From the NCBI GenBank assembly GCA_958436175.1, contig CAUBJF010000003.1, forward strand, positions 358,511 to 422,510: 64,000 bases of DNA, in the 5' to 3' direction. Position numbers and translations under genes: made by a program. Below, in pieces: positions 35,269 to 42,522 of the stretch; positions within the stretch are counted from its first letter, which is position 1, and every line of letters begins with the position of its first letter. The DNA comes from an uncultured Muribaculaceae bacterium (GTDB taxonomy: Bacteria; Bacteroidota; Bacteroidia; Bacteroidales; Muribaculaceae). The notes beneath the pieces are model-generated. The model worked only from the letters and a program-made list of their open reading frames with translations, ran no database searches and was not told the origin of the DNA.

Positions 35269-38200
35269 CTATTCTTTGTTATCCAGTGTGTTGTCGGTCC
35301 GTGGTTTGATTTCGCTCGGAATGACTCCGAATTCGGCTTTGAAGCATTTGCTGAAGTAGCGTGCATCGCCGAAGCCTACCATATCGGACAGTTCGCTGAT
35401 TCTTATGTCGGGATGTTCCTGGAGGATGCTGTAGGCATTGCGCAGTCGTACTGTTCGTATGAAATGCGAGGGACTCATGTCGGTAAGCTCCTTGAGCTTG
35501 CGGAAAAGATGCGTCTGCGACATGCAGGTTTCCTTCGCGAATGTGGGGATGTCGAAGGCTTCGTTGTCGAGGTGCTTGCGAACGACTTCCGCGGCGAGGT
35601 CAAGGAACTGCTCGTCGGCCGATTTGTAGTTGTGTTTTTTGAGACGAATTACGACTTGGCCGTCTTTGTCGCCTGCCAGATTCTTGTGCGCCTTAAGCTG
35701 CGTGGCGATACAGGCTTTGAGAGATGTCGGCGAGAAGGGTTTTGGCAGATACACGTCGGCCCCTGCTTCGTAACATTCCGTCCGGTCCTCGTCCTGCCGA
35801 CGGGCCGTCAGTACCAGGATGGGGCGTAGTGCCGTACGTCGGTCTTTACGGAGACGGCGTATCAGTTCAAGACCGTCGATGCCTGGCATGGTGATATCGG
35901 TGATGATGAGGTCAGGGCTGTCGCTGAAGGCTTTTTCCAGTCCGGCGTTGCCGTCGGTAGCGGTAATGACCTCGTAATTTTGTCCGAGTATCTGTTTCAT
36001 TAAACCGAGAAGGTCTTCGTTGTCCTCGATGATAAGGATTTTTGAACGCTGTTTCGGAATGTGCTGCCCGTTTTCTATTCCATCTGATGATTCGTCGTCT
36101 GTCCCTGTGAAGAATTCTTGCTGAATGTCGGGTGAAGCTGGCTTGACGACTGTTTTTTCATCGTTGCTGAAAGCGTCGGCTGTTATCGGGAGCACGATGG
36201 TGAAGCATGTGCCCTTTCCTTCTTCGCTTTCAACGCTGATGGTGCCGTGATTAAGAAGAACGAGGTCTCTGGTCAGTGAAAGCCCGATGCCTGTACCCTG
36301 GGTATTGTGTTCGCGGTAGTCGCCGTCGTAGAATCGCTTGAAGAGGTCGGCCTGTCGGCTCTTGGCGATGCCTTGGCCGTTGTCGGCAACTTTTAGGATG
36401 AAGGAGCGACTGTCGGGAGAAAGACTGCCTTCGACAGTGACAGTGCCGTTCTCCCCTGAGTATTTGGAGGCATTGGAGATGAGGTTATAGAGTATCTTGT
36501 CGAGCTTGTCGGGGTCGAAATAACCCATTGAGACGTTCTCTGGCATACGTACGATCATCTTCTGGAATTTGCGCAGCGTCAGCGGACGCACGGCTTCGGC
36601 GGTGTTGGCGGCGAAGCGACCTATGTCGCCGTAGTGGACGCGGAGTTTGATGTTGTCGGTCTCGACTTTCCGAAACTCGAGAATCTGCTGCAGGAGACGT
36701 ACAAGCTTCGATGTATTGACACCGGCAATCCGGCAGAGATTTTTTGTATCACCCTTGCCGTCGCGCAGTTCATTGACAGCGGCGGAAATGACGGTGAGAG
36801 GTGTCAGCAGTTCGTGTGTGACATTGGTGAAGAAGCGCAATTTGGTACGGTTGACTTCCTCGAGGTTTCTTTTCTCCTGCTCCATGAGCATCAGGTGGGC
36901 CTTCTCCCTTTCGCGTCGGCGCACAAGGTACATGGCGAATAGTACAGCGGCCGCTACAAGAATGATGTAGAGAACTATCGCCGGCCACGACAGATACCAT
37001 GGCGGCAATATCTTTATCTGCAGACTATGTTCGTTGTCGGCTGTGTGTATGTTACTGTTTCCGGCACGGAGGCGGAAGGTATAATTGCCGGGCGGAAGGT
37101 TAGTGTATGTTGCCGACTTCTGGCCGTCGGGTGTCTGCTTCCATTCCGTGTCATAGCCGTCAAGGCGGTACATGAAGGCTGGTCCTTTGGAATCACTGTA
37201 ATCGTATGCTGTAAAGCCGATGTTGAAATTGTTCAGCTCGGCCGGGAGGCATATTTCCTTGCTATACTGAGGCAGCTTTCCGCCGCTTATGGACGACCGC
37301 ACATCTTCCGGCAGTTCGTCGAAACGACGGTTGTTGAAGAACATGTCGGTAATGCCAAACCTGGTTGGCCCGTAATCCGTATAGTCTGCACTGACAGAAT
37401 CGAGCATGACAACTTCGAGCTCAGTGACCGCCGGGAGAATCAGCATGGAGTCGGAGGCAAATCCGTTGTATGTGAAATAATCGTTTTTGAAACCATCGGC
37501 TTTTGTATAGAGGGTTCTTTGCACCGGATTGTCGGTGTTAACCCGGAAAAGACCTTTGTTGGTCGATATCCACAGCGAGCCGTGAGGATCTTCATTGATG
37601 AAAGCAACCTGGAGATTGCAATGCCTCGGCACGAAATCGGTGAGCGCATAGCTGCCCTTGCTGATATCATATTTCCACAGTCCTTCATCCTCTGTACCTA
37701 CGTAGATGATATTGTCTTTTCGCGAGGCGGCGATGCTGAGCACTATGGGCTGAAAGCCGCTTTCATCGTTTATTCTGGAATTGCCAGGCTTGCTCTCTTC
37801 TGTCAGCGGGCTGTCAATACCGATGGAATAAATGCCGTCGTTGAGCGTTGCGACATATATGCTGTCGTTCTTCTGACAGAAACCCATAACATCTCCTTTG
37901 TCCGACAGAGCGATGTGTTGGTCTTCGGCAGTGATGGCCCCGAAACCGTTCATGGTTCCTAACCACACGTTGCCGTGGCTGTCGGTTCTCATTCGCATTA
38001 TTCGGTTGTCCGTAATTGCCCTTGAGTTGTTTTTGTCAAAACGTGAGAGGGAACCGTTCTTTTCGTTACGGCAAAATAGAGCGCCATAGCAGCCGAAATA
38101 AGTGTTGCCTTTATTGTCTTCGGCCAGTGAGAAGAATAAGGGCATCTTTTCTTTCGAATAGCCGAAGCTGCCATGTGCAGTCTCCCAATTGGAAGCTTCT

Positions 38201-39345
38201 CTTGGCAGTTTGATTATCGGGCAATTGAGTGCTCCTGACCATAGAGTCCCTTCTTTGTCACGATAGACAGAAATTATTCCGGCGGCTCCCTCGGGATACG
38301 GTGGCAGAATTTCATCGCTATAGTCAAAGCATCCCGGAGTGGTGTCGATATAGAAACACCCGGAATTCATAGTGGCAGCCCAGATCACACCTTCGCCATC
38401 ATTCCTTAGATTCAAAACAGGGGAGGAAGGGAAATCGGAAGAAAGCCGTGCCGGAGCAAGACTGTTGTTGTCAAGCGCCAGGATGCCTTCATCGGTACCT
38501 ATCCAGAGCTGTTTGTCATACACTGATTCGGTGATGGCGTTTACCGAGAGGCGCCCGTCGAGGGTGTCGGGTGCTATTCTTTCGGGAATACATAAGGCAG
38601 GAGTATAAGGATCCTTTAGCATATATAGCCCAGACGATAGCGTGCCGACGAAGAATCGCCCGAAAGAATCCTGAAAAACGGAACGGATGTCGCCGAGACT
38701 CCGGGTGTTAGGATAGTTATAGATTCTTCGTTCCTGTGGCGAGTAACGCAGGAGCCCGTTTTTATATGTCCCTATCCATATTTGACCAATCTTGTCCTGG
38801 TAAGGCACTGAGCTTCCTTTCAAGTCCAGGTTATCGCTGTTTGGTATGTCGTAATATCTTCCGGTAGTAGGGTTGTAGAATACTATGCGGTCATTGCTGA
38901 CATTGTTACTCATGATGAGTAATTCGCCCGAACTGAGATGAATGACAGATTTGAAGTTTTTAGAAGAGTCGATGGATATAGGTTCGAAGCGGTTGCTGTA
39001 TTTGTCGTAGACACAAAACAGAAGAGGTGTGACAAAATATATTCTGCCGTCTTCTGCCGTGCAGACCGACAGGATGTCGTTATATATTTTGGGGGTCGTA
39101 TGAGCTGAGAGAGGAGGATAGGTTATGGCCTTGCTTCCGTTATACGAGGTAAGACCGTAGCGGGTGGCGAACCATACCATTCCCTCCTTGTCCATGACTG
39201 TCGAGTAAACATGGTCGCTGAGTAGTCCGTCGTCTATCGTAAGGTGATGCCAGGCCCTCGTGGTAGCCAGCATCGGCAGATACCCGGCAAGCAGGAATAT
39301 GGCCGACAGAATCACTGCGGGGATTGTTGTTTTATTCTTTCTCAT
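35269..39345 (-). CDS. Hybrid two-component system sensor/regulator (HTCS)
   Basis: A protein of 1358 residues that senses a glycan in the periplasm and activates the locus. I start it at MRKNKTTIPAVIL (39345), a signal-anchor. The order is about 14 two-component-propeller repeats (WFATRYGLTSYNG type) to about 690, a Y_Y_Y domain (YTNLPPGNYTFRLRAGN), a transmembrane helix near 785-808, histidine kinase (THELLTPLTV, His near 846; ATPase lobe DNGQGIAKS and GTGIGLSL), receiver (LIIEDNEDLL; phospho-Asp in IITDITMPG near 1149) and a C-terminal AraC-type HTH (VGFGDARYFSKCFKAEFGV). All catalytic residues are intact. It lies between the GH127 gene and susC. Confidence 0.96.
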   Translation of the reverse strand: MRKNKTTIPAVILSAIFLLAGYLPMLATTRAWHHLTIDDGLLSDHVYSTVMDKEGMVWFATRYGLTSYNGSKAITYPPLSAHTTPKIYNDILSVCTAEDGRIYFVTPLLFCVYDKYSNRFEPISIDSSKNFKSVIHLSSGELLIMSNNVSNDRIVFYNPTTGRYYDIPNSDNLDLKGSSVPYQDKIGQIWIGTYKNGLLRYSPQERRIYNYPNTRSLGDIRSVFQDSFGRFFVGTLSSGLYMLKDPYTPALCIPERIAPDTLDGRLSVNAITESVYDKQLWIGTDEGILALDNNSLAPARLSSDFPSSPVLNLRNDGEGVIWAATMNSGCFYIDTTPGCFDYSDEILPPYPEGAAGIISVYRDKEGTLWSGALNCPIIKLPREASNWETAHGSFGYSKEKMPLFFSLAEDNKGNTYFGCYGALFCRNEKNGSLSRFDKNNSRAITDNRIMRMRTDSHGNVWLGTMNGFGAITAEDQHIALSDKGDVMGFCQKNDSIYVATLNDGIYSIGIDSPLTEESKPGNSRINDESGFQPIVLSIAASRKDNIIYVGTEDEGLWKYDISKGSYALTDFVPRHCNLQVAFINEDPHGSLWISTNKGLFRVNTDNPVQRTLYTKADGFKNDYFTYNGFASDSMLILPAVTELEVVMLDSVSADYTDYGPTRFGITDMFFNNRRFDELPEDVRSSISGGKLPQYSKEICLPAELNNFNIGFTAYDYSDSKGPAFMYRLDGYDTEWKQTPDGQKSATYTNLPPGNYTFRLRAGNSNIHTADNEHSLQIKILPPWYLSWPAIVLYIILVAAAVLFAMYLVRRREREKAHLMLMEQEKRNLEEVNRTKLRFFTNVTHELLTPLTVISAAVNELRDGKGDTKNLCRIAGVNTSKLVRLLQQILEFRKVETDNIKLRVHYGDIGRFAANTAEAVRPLTLRKFQKMIVRMPENVSMGYFDPDKLDKILYNLISNASKYSGENGTVTVEGSLSPDSRSFILKVADNGQGIAKSRQADLFKRFYDGDYREHNTQGTGIGLSLTRDLVLLNHGTISVESEEGKGTCFTIVLPITADAFSNDEKTVVKPASPDIQQEFFTGTDDESSDGIENGQHIPKQRSKILIIEDNEDLLGLMKQILGQNYEVITATDGNAGLEKAFSDSPDLIITDITMPGIDGLELIRRLRKDRRTALRPILVLTARRQDEDRTECYEAGADVYLPKPFSPTSLKACIATQLKAHKNLAGDKDGQVVIRLKKHNYKSADEQFLDLAAEVVRKHLDNEAFDIPTFAKETCMSQTHLFRKLKELTDMSPSHFIRTVRLRNAYSILQEHPDIRISELSDMVGFGDARYFSKCFKAEFGVIPSEIKPRTDNTLDNKE

Positions 39346-39366
39346 GGTATATGGCGGTAGACCGTG

Positions 39367-39397
39367 CAAAATTAGCGATAAACTTTATTATCGCAAA
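39367..39397 (-). promoter_or_regulatory. HTCS promoter with an inverted repeat filling its spacer
   Basis: On the minus strand TTTG (39397-39394), 19 bases, then TAATTTTG (39374-39367): full consensus. The spacer is almost entirely the perfect repeat GCGATAA (39375-39381) and TTATCGC (39388-39394) around six bases, an operator-like arrangement. The predicted leader is only about 15 bases. Confidence 0.7.
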
Positions 39398-39429
39398 AAA
39401 AACGGCAGGGATTGACTCTCTGCCGTTTT
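39397..39429 (-). terminator. Terminator of the GH127 gene
   Basis: AAAACGGCAG pairs with CTGCCGTTTT. On the minus strand a run of eight T residues follows, and its end supplies the TTTG of the HTCS promoter. Confidence 0.85.
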
Positions 39430-39447
39430 ATTTCGAAGACAAGCTTA

Positions 39448-41430
39448 TCATTCTTTCGTTGCCGGGAAAGCCGACACCCTGAGTCGGGCAGCCCCCATCG
39501 GGATGAGGCGTATCTCTTCGATTTCTCCCCGTGGTGCATCTTCATCGGGAAGGACATCGCACATACCCGTGCGGTCGTAGCCCCAGGAAGGCACCTTTCG
39601 GCCTTTGGCCTTGAACTCAAGAGGTACGGAACCGACGGTGAAGGGTTGGTTGTCGGCCGGCCATTCGTGGCGGATTATTTCGAAGTCTTTAAGGGGATCG
39701 CTGTTGTATGTTACCAGAGAATAGTTCCAGGCACTGCGGGGGTATATCTCAAAGGCAGGCCATTTGTCAGGGTCGGCGCCTTCCTGCCAACGCGAGTCGC
39801 CGATAGCCGACTCACGGGTATCAACCTTCTTATACTCTTCGTCGATTTTCAGCGAGAGGCTCAGGGGACCATAATCGACTGTGACGCTGTTCTTGTTCGT
39901 CGGCCATGTCCTCATGCTCAGGCTCATAGGGAAATTGAGCTCGACGATATCGCCCTTGGCCCAGCGACGGTCGATTTTCATATAGTTACCCGGGGCTGAG
40001 GTCTCGACGGCTTTGCCGTTGACAGTAGCAGTCGCACCTTTGGCCCATTCGGGGATGAGGAAGTAAAGTGGGAAGTTTTCTTTACCCTTCATGTCGATTT
40101 CGAAGCGGATTGTCTCTTCGAAGGGATAGCGTGTCGTTTCCGTGATAGTAACTTCCTTGCCTCCGGCTACTGTGGCTTTTGTCTTATTAGGGGAATAGAC
40201 CGCATAAGCGAGACCATTATCAGGTGTCGCAAAAGCGAGATACTGGCTGAAGGCCGGCCAGCCAATGCCGTGGTTGTGCTGACAGCAACGGCTGCTGAAG
40301 GGATTCATTGTCAGGAATGGACCGCTGTTGTCGACACTCGGGTTGTGGTTGCGCGAGTCGCTGATTGTATGGTTGGGACATGTGAGATAGCGGAGGCTGC
40401 GCAGGTCGGGCATCATGGACGCAGGGAATGAGTTGAAGGTCACGTCTTCGAGATTGGCCGCCCACCGCGGATCGGCGGTAATAGAGAGCATGATGCCGTC
40501 GGACAGAATCTGTTCGGCAAATCCGCAAGTTTCGGTTCCCTGGCGAGGGTCGATATACCCGAGGCGTGCATTCTCGTCAGCACCGAACATCCCGCCCGGG
40601 ACCTGGCCGAAAGCACGGCGTATGAGGTCGAATGCGTCGTATGAGGAACGCAGCATGGTGCTGTCGCTGTTGTAGACGTACAGTTCTGCCGGTTCACGAA
40701 AACCCTGGGCATTGTTGACGTTGTGCCAGTTAGGCAGGGTGGCCGGGTTCGTATAGTCGGCATTGTTGCGGTGTATCTTGTCGAACAGAGGCAGCACGCT
40801 CTTGTCGCCGGTCTGGTTGTAGTACCAGATGAGGCTCCACATGTTGTCGCCGCCTCGGCTGTTTTCCCAATAGTCTTTCAGGAACTTGTCGTCGTCGACG
40901 GTAAGCTCCCAGTGGAAAAAATCGCCCATGGTCTTGAGGACCCGTTCGTCGCCTGTGTATTCGTAGTAGTTCTGGAGGCACCAGAGCATCAGCATCTGTG
41001 CCCATATCTCCGGACGGCCGTTGTTGGCGTTGGATGGGCCGAAGAAACCGTTTTCTTTCTGGGAAGCGATAGCGGCATCAATCCAGAACTTTGTCTTGGC
41101 AAGCATATCAGGGTCGTCGAGAGCATATGCGAGATTACTGTATCCGCGCAGCCAGTAGGGTACTTCTTCCCATCCCTTTTCGCCTCCGGACATCAGCCAG
41201 GCATTGTTGTCGCGTCCGAGCCACATACTGATTTCGTCGAGATGGCCGTTGAGGCCGTCGCGCTGAAGCTCCATCTGTCGGAGAAGCCATCCCTCGGGCT
41301 TTATGGCACCGGCCGGGAGTTTGATAAGCTGGAGTTGCCGGAGAGGCTCCTGCCCCGACGGGTAGTTGGGACGCGCTGGCGCAGCCAAAGCTCCGGCGAA
41401 CATGATGAGGGCGATGATAGCTTTTTTCAT
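39448..41430 (-). CDS. GH127/GH146-type glycosidase (DUF1680, beta-L-arabinofuranosidase-like)
   Basis: A secreted protein of 660 residues with a signal peptide (ALIMFAGALAAPA). An (alpha/alpha)6 barrel (WLLRQMELQRDGLNGHLDE, EVPYWLRGYSNLAYAL, RPEIWAQMLMLWCLQNYY) is followed by beta-sandwich domains. In the Bifidobacterium enzyme HypBA1, as I recall, a Glu and three Cys bind zinc and one Cys is the nucleophile. The matching residues here are Glu300 and Cys302 in GTETCGFAEQ, and Cys382-Cys383 in SSRCCQHNHG. The family removes terminal beta-L-arabinofuranose, but its sequence spread is wide. It has its own terminator, so its mRNA is separate from the sensor gene. Confidence 0.88.
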   Translation of the reverse strand: MKKAIIALIMFAGALAAPARPNYPSGQEPLRQLQLIKLPAGAIKPEGWLLRQMELQRDGLNGHLDEISMWLGRDNNAWLMSGGEKGWEEVPYWLRGYSNLAYALDDPDMLAKTKFWIDAAIASQKENGFFGPSNANNGRPEIWAQMLMLWCLQNYYEYTGDERVLKTMGDFFHWELTVDDDKFLKDYWENSRGGDNMWSLIWYYNQTGDKSVLPLFDKIHRNNADYTNPATLPNWHNVNNAQGFREPAELYVYNSDSTMLRSSYDAFDLIRRAFGQVPGGMFGADENARLGYIDPRQGTETCGFAEQILSDGIMLSITADPRWAANLEDVTFNSFPASMMPDLRSLRYLTCPNHTISDSRNHNPSVDNSGPFLTMNPFSSRCCQHNHGIGWPAFSQYLAFATPDNGLAYAVYSPNKTKATVAGGKEVTITETTRYPFEETIRFEIDMKGKENFPLYFLIPEWAKGATATVNGKAVETSAPGNYMKIDRRWAKGDIVELNFPMSLSMRTWPTNKNSVTVDYGPLSLSLKIDEEYKKVDTRESAIGDSRWQEGADPDKWPAFEIYPRSAWNYSLVTYNSDPLKDFEIIRHEWPADNQPFTVGSVPLEFKAKGRKVPSWGYDRTGMCDVLPDEDAPRGEIEEIRLIPMGAARLRVSAFPATKE

Positions 41431-41486
41431 GATTGGTTCTTATAAGTGAGCATAGTTTGTTGATGAATTCAAGGTGTATCTGATAT

Positions 41487-41523
41487 GAAAAGTGCCTGCA
41501 AATTTTTTCGACTTGCAGGCACT
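41487..41523 (-). terminator. Terminator of tRNA-Pro
   Basis: AGTGCCTGCAA (41491-41501) pairs perfectly with TTGCAGGCACT (41513-41523). TTTTC follows on the minus strand. Confidence 0.8.
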
Positions 41524-41533
41524 AAAACAAGCA

Positions 41534-41610
41534 TGGTCGGGGTGACAGGATTCGAACCTGCGACCACCTGGTCCCAAACCAGGTGCGCTACCGGACTGCG
41601 CTACGCCCCG
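41534..41610 (-). tRNA. tRNA-Pro (TGG)
   Basis: A complete cloverleaf with acceptor CGGGGCG/CACCCCG region, anticodon stem CCTGG/CCAGG, loop TTTGGGA (anticodon TGG) and T arm GCAGG-TTCGAAT-CCTGT. The 3' CCA is encoded (41536-41534), unlike the two other tRNAs of the window. Confidence 0.96.
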
Positions 41611-41620
41611 AAATGCGGTG

Positions 41621-41652
41621 CAAAGTTAGTGATTCTATTCCGAACAAGCAAA
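41621..41652 (-). promoter_or_regulatory. Promoter of tRNA-Pro
   Basis: On the minus strand TTTG (41652-41649), 20 bases, TAACTTTG (41628-41621): full consensus, 11 bases before the tRNA. Confidence 0.85.
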
Positions 41653-41697
41653 TTTTGAGTACCTATTGAGTCGTAATAACGTATTATTTTGAACAAG

Positions 41698-41736
41698 AAA
41701 AAACAAACCGTCTTTAATTCATCGAACTAAAGACGG
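41698..41736 (-). terminator. Terminator of tRNA-Leu
   Basis: CCGTCTTTA (41708-41716) pairs with TAAAGACGG (41728-41736). On the minus strand TTTGTTTTTTC follows. The hairpin begins six bases after the tRNA ends. Confidence 0.8.
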
Positions 41737-41741
41737 CCATG

Positions 41742-41823
41742 TGCGCATGAAGGGACTCGAACCCATACGTCCTGAGACATTAGATCCTAAGTCTAACGCG
41801 GCTACCAATTACGCCACATGCGC
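41742..41823 (-). tRNA. tRNA-Leu (TAG)
   Basis: A class II tRNA of 82 bases with acceptor GCGCATG/CATGCGC, anticodon stem TTAGA/TCTAA with loop CTTAGGA (anticodon TAG), a long variable arm and the T loop TTCGAGT. CCA is not encoded. Confidence 0.95.
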
Positions 41824-41835
41824 AGGATTTCACTG

Positions 41836-41866
41836 CAAAGGTACATAAAAAAAACTATTCTGCAAA
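41836..41866 (-). promoter_or_regulatory. Promoter of tRNA-Leu
   Basis: On the minus strand TTTG (41866-41863), 19 bases, TACCTTTG (41843-41836): full consensus, 13 bases before the tRNA. Confidence 0.85.
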
Positions 41867-41927
41867 ACTTAGGGTCGCCCGGAAGTGTTAGTATTTTAAA
41901 ACAGATGAATAAAAAAACATTCCAACT

Positions 41928-42404
41928 ATGAAAGAAATACTTCTGACCGGTACAAACGGCCATGTTTTCGCCGATGTCCTCGGTGCCCTTCTTGCGCAGG
42001 GGCTTACGGTCAATGCACTTGTCGATTATCCTGAAAATGTGATGGTTGAAGACAGCCGCCTCACTGTCGGACATCTTCCCGTAGAAGAACACGACAAGGT
42101 CAAGGAGCTGTTTGGCGGTTATGATAACGCCGTACTCACTTACAGCGACAACCTGCAGGATACCTATACCAACGACCTTACTCTCAAATATTTTGTTGAC
42201 ACCGTTTTCGCAGCCCGGGAAGCCGGTGTGAAACGTATCGTGGTGGTTGGATCGCCTGAATCTGAAGCTTTCTTTGTCAGCGAGCTCCGTCGCCTCGATG
42301 ATATCGACTGGGTCTTCATATCGACAGAGAACAACTATCCTGGCAGAACTGCGGAAGAGCTTGTAGAACCCCGTTTCCACAGCTCCGTCTACACAGAAGA
42401 TTGA
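41928..42404 (+). CDS. Small Rossmann-like (NAD(P)-binding-like) protein
   Basis: A cytoplasmic protein of 158 residues. It begins MKEILLTGTNGHVFADVLGALL, a beta-alpha start with a modified glycine pattern (TGTNGHVFADV) in place of GxxGxxG. Later come DNAVLTYSDNLQDTYTND, a helix, GVKRIVVVGSPESEAFF and IDWVFISTENNYPG. This looks like the first half of an atypical short-chain dehydrogenase/NmrA fold without the YxxxK catalytic pair, so it may bind a nucleotide or only keep the fold. I cannot assign a function. A hairpin terminator follows; no clear promoter is seen in the 60 bases after the tRNA-Leu promoter. Confidence 0.8.
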   Translation: MKEILLTGTNGHVFADVLGALLAQGLTVNALVDYPENVMVEDSRLTVGHLPVEEHDKVKELFGGYDNAVLTYSDNLQDTYTNDLTLKYFVDTVFAAREAGVKRIVVVGSPESEAFFVSELRRLDDIDWVFISTENNYPGRTAEELVEPRFHSSVYTED

Positions 42405-42427
42405 CCATTCTCCAACTCTCCTCGAGA

Positions 42428-42466
42428 TTCGGGCTTCCTGGCTTAGGCCGGGAGGCCCGATGTCGT
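42428..42466 (+). terminator. Terminator after the Rossmann-like gene
   Basis: TCGGGCTTCC pairs imperfectly with GGGAGGCCCGA, followed by TGTCGTTTTCC. Confidence 0.65.
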
Positions 42467-42475
42467 TTTCCTGTG

Positions 42476-42507
42476 TTTGCGTATGTCGACTGAAAAGATT
42501 AACTTTG
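42476..42507 (+). promoter_or_regulatory. Promoter of the TPR protein gene
   Basis: TTTG (42476-42479), 20 bases, TAACTTTG (42500-42507): full consensus. The ATG at 42523 is only 15 bases beyond the -7 box, so the leader is about 10 bases. Confidence 0.8.
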
Positions 42508-42522
42508 TCACAAAGTTATCTT

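Noticed and set aside
30309..41430. ECF sigma/anti-sigma control of the SusCD pair
   Set aside because: SusC lacks an STN domain and no sigma or anti-sigma gene is nearby; a hybrid two-component regulator is present instead.
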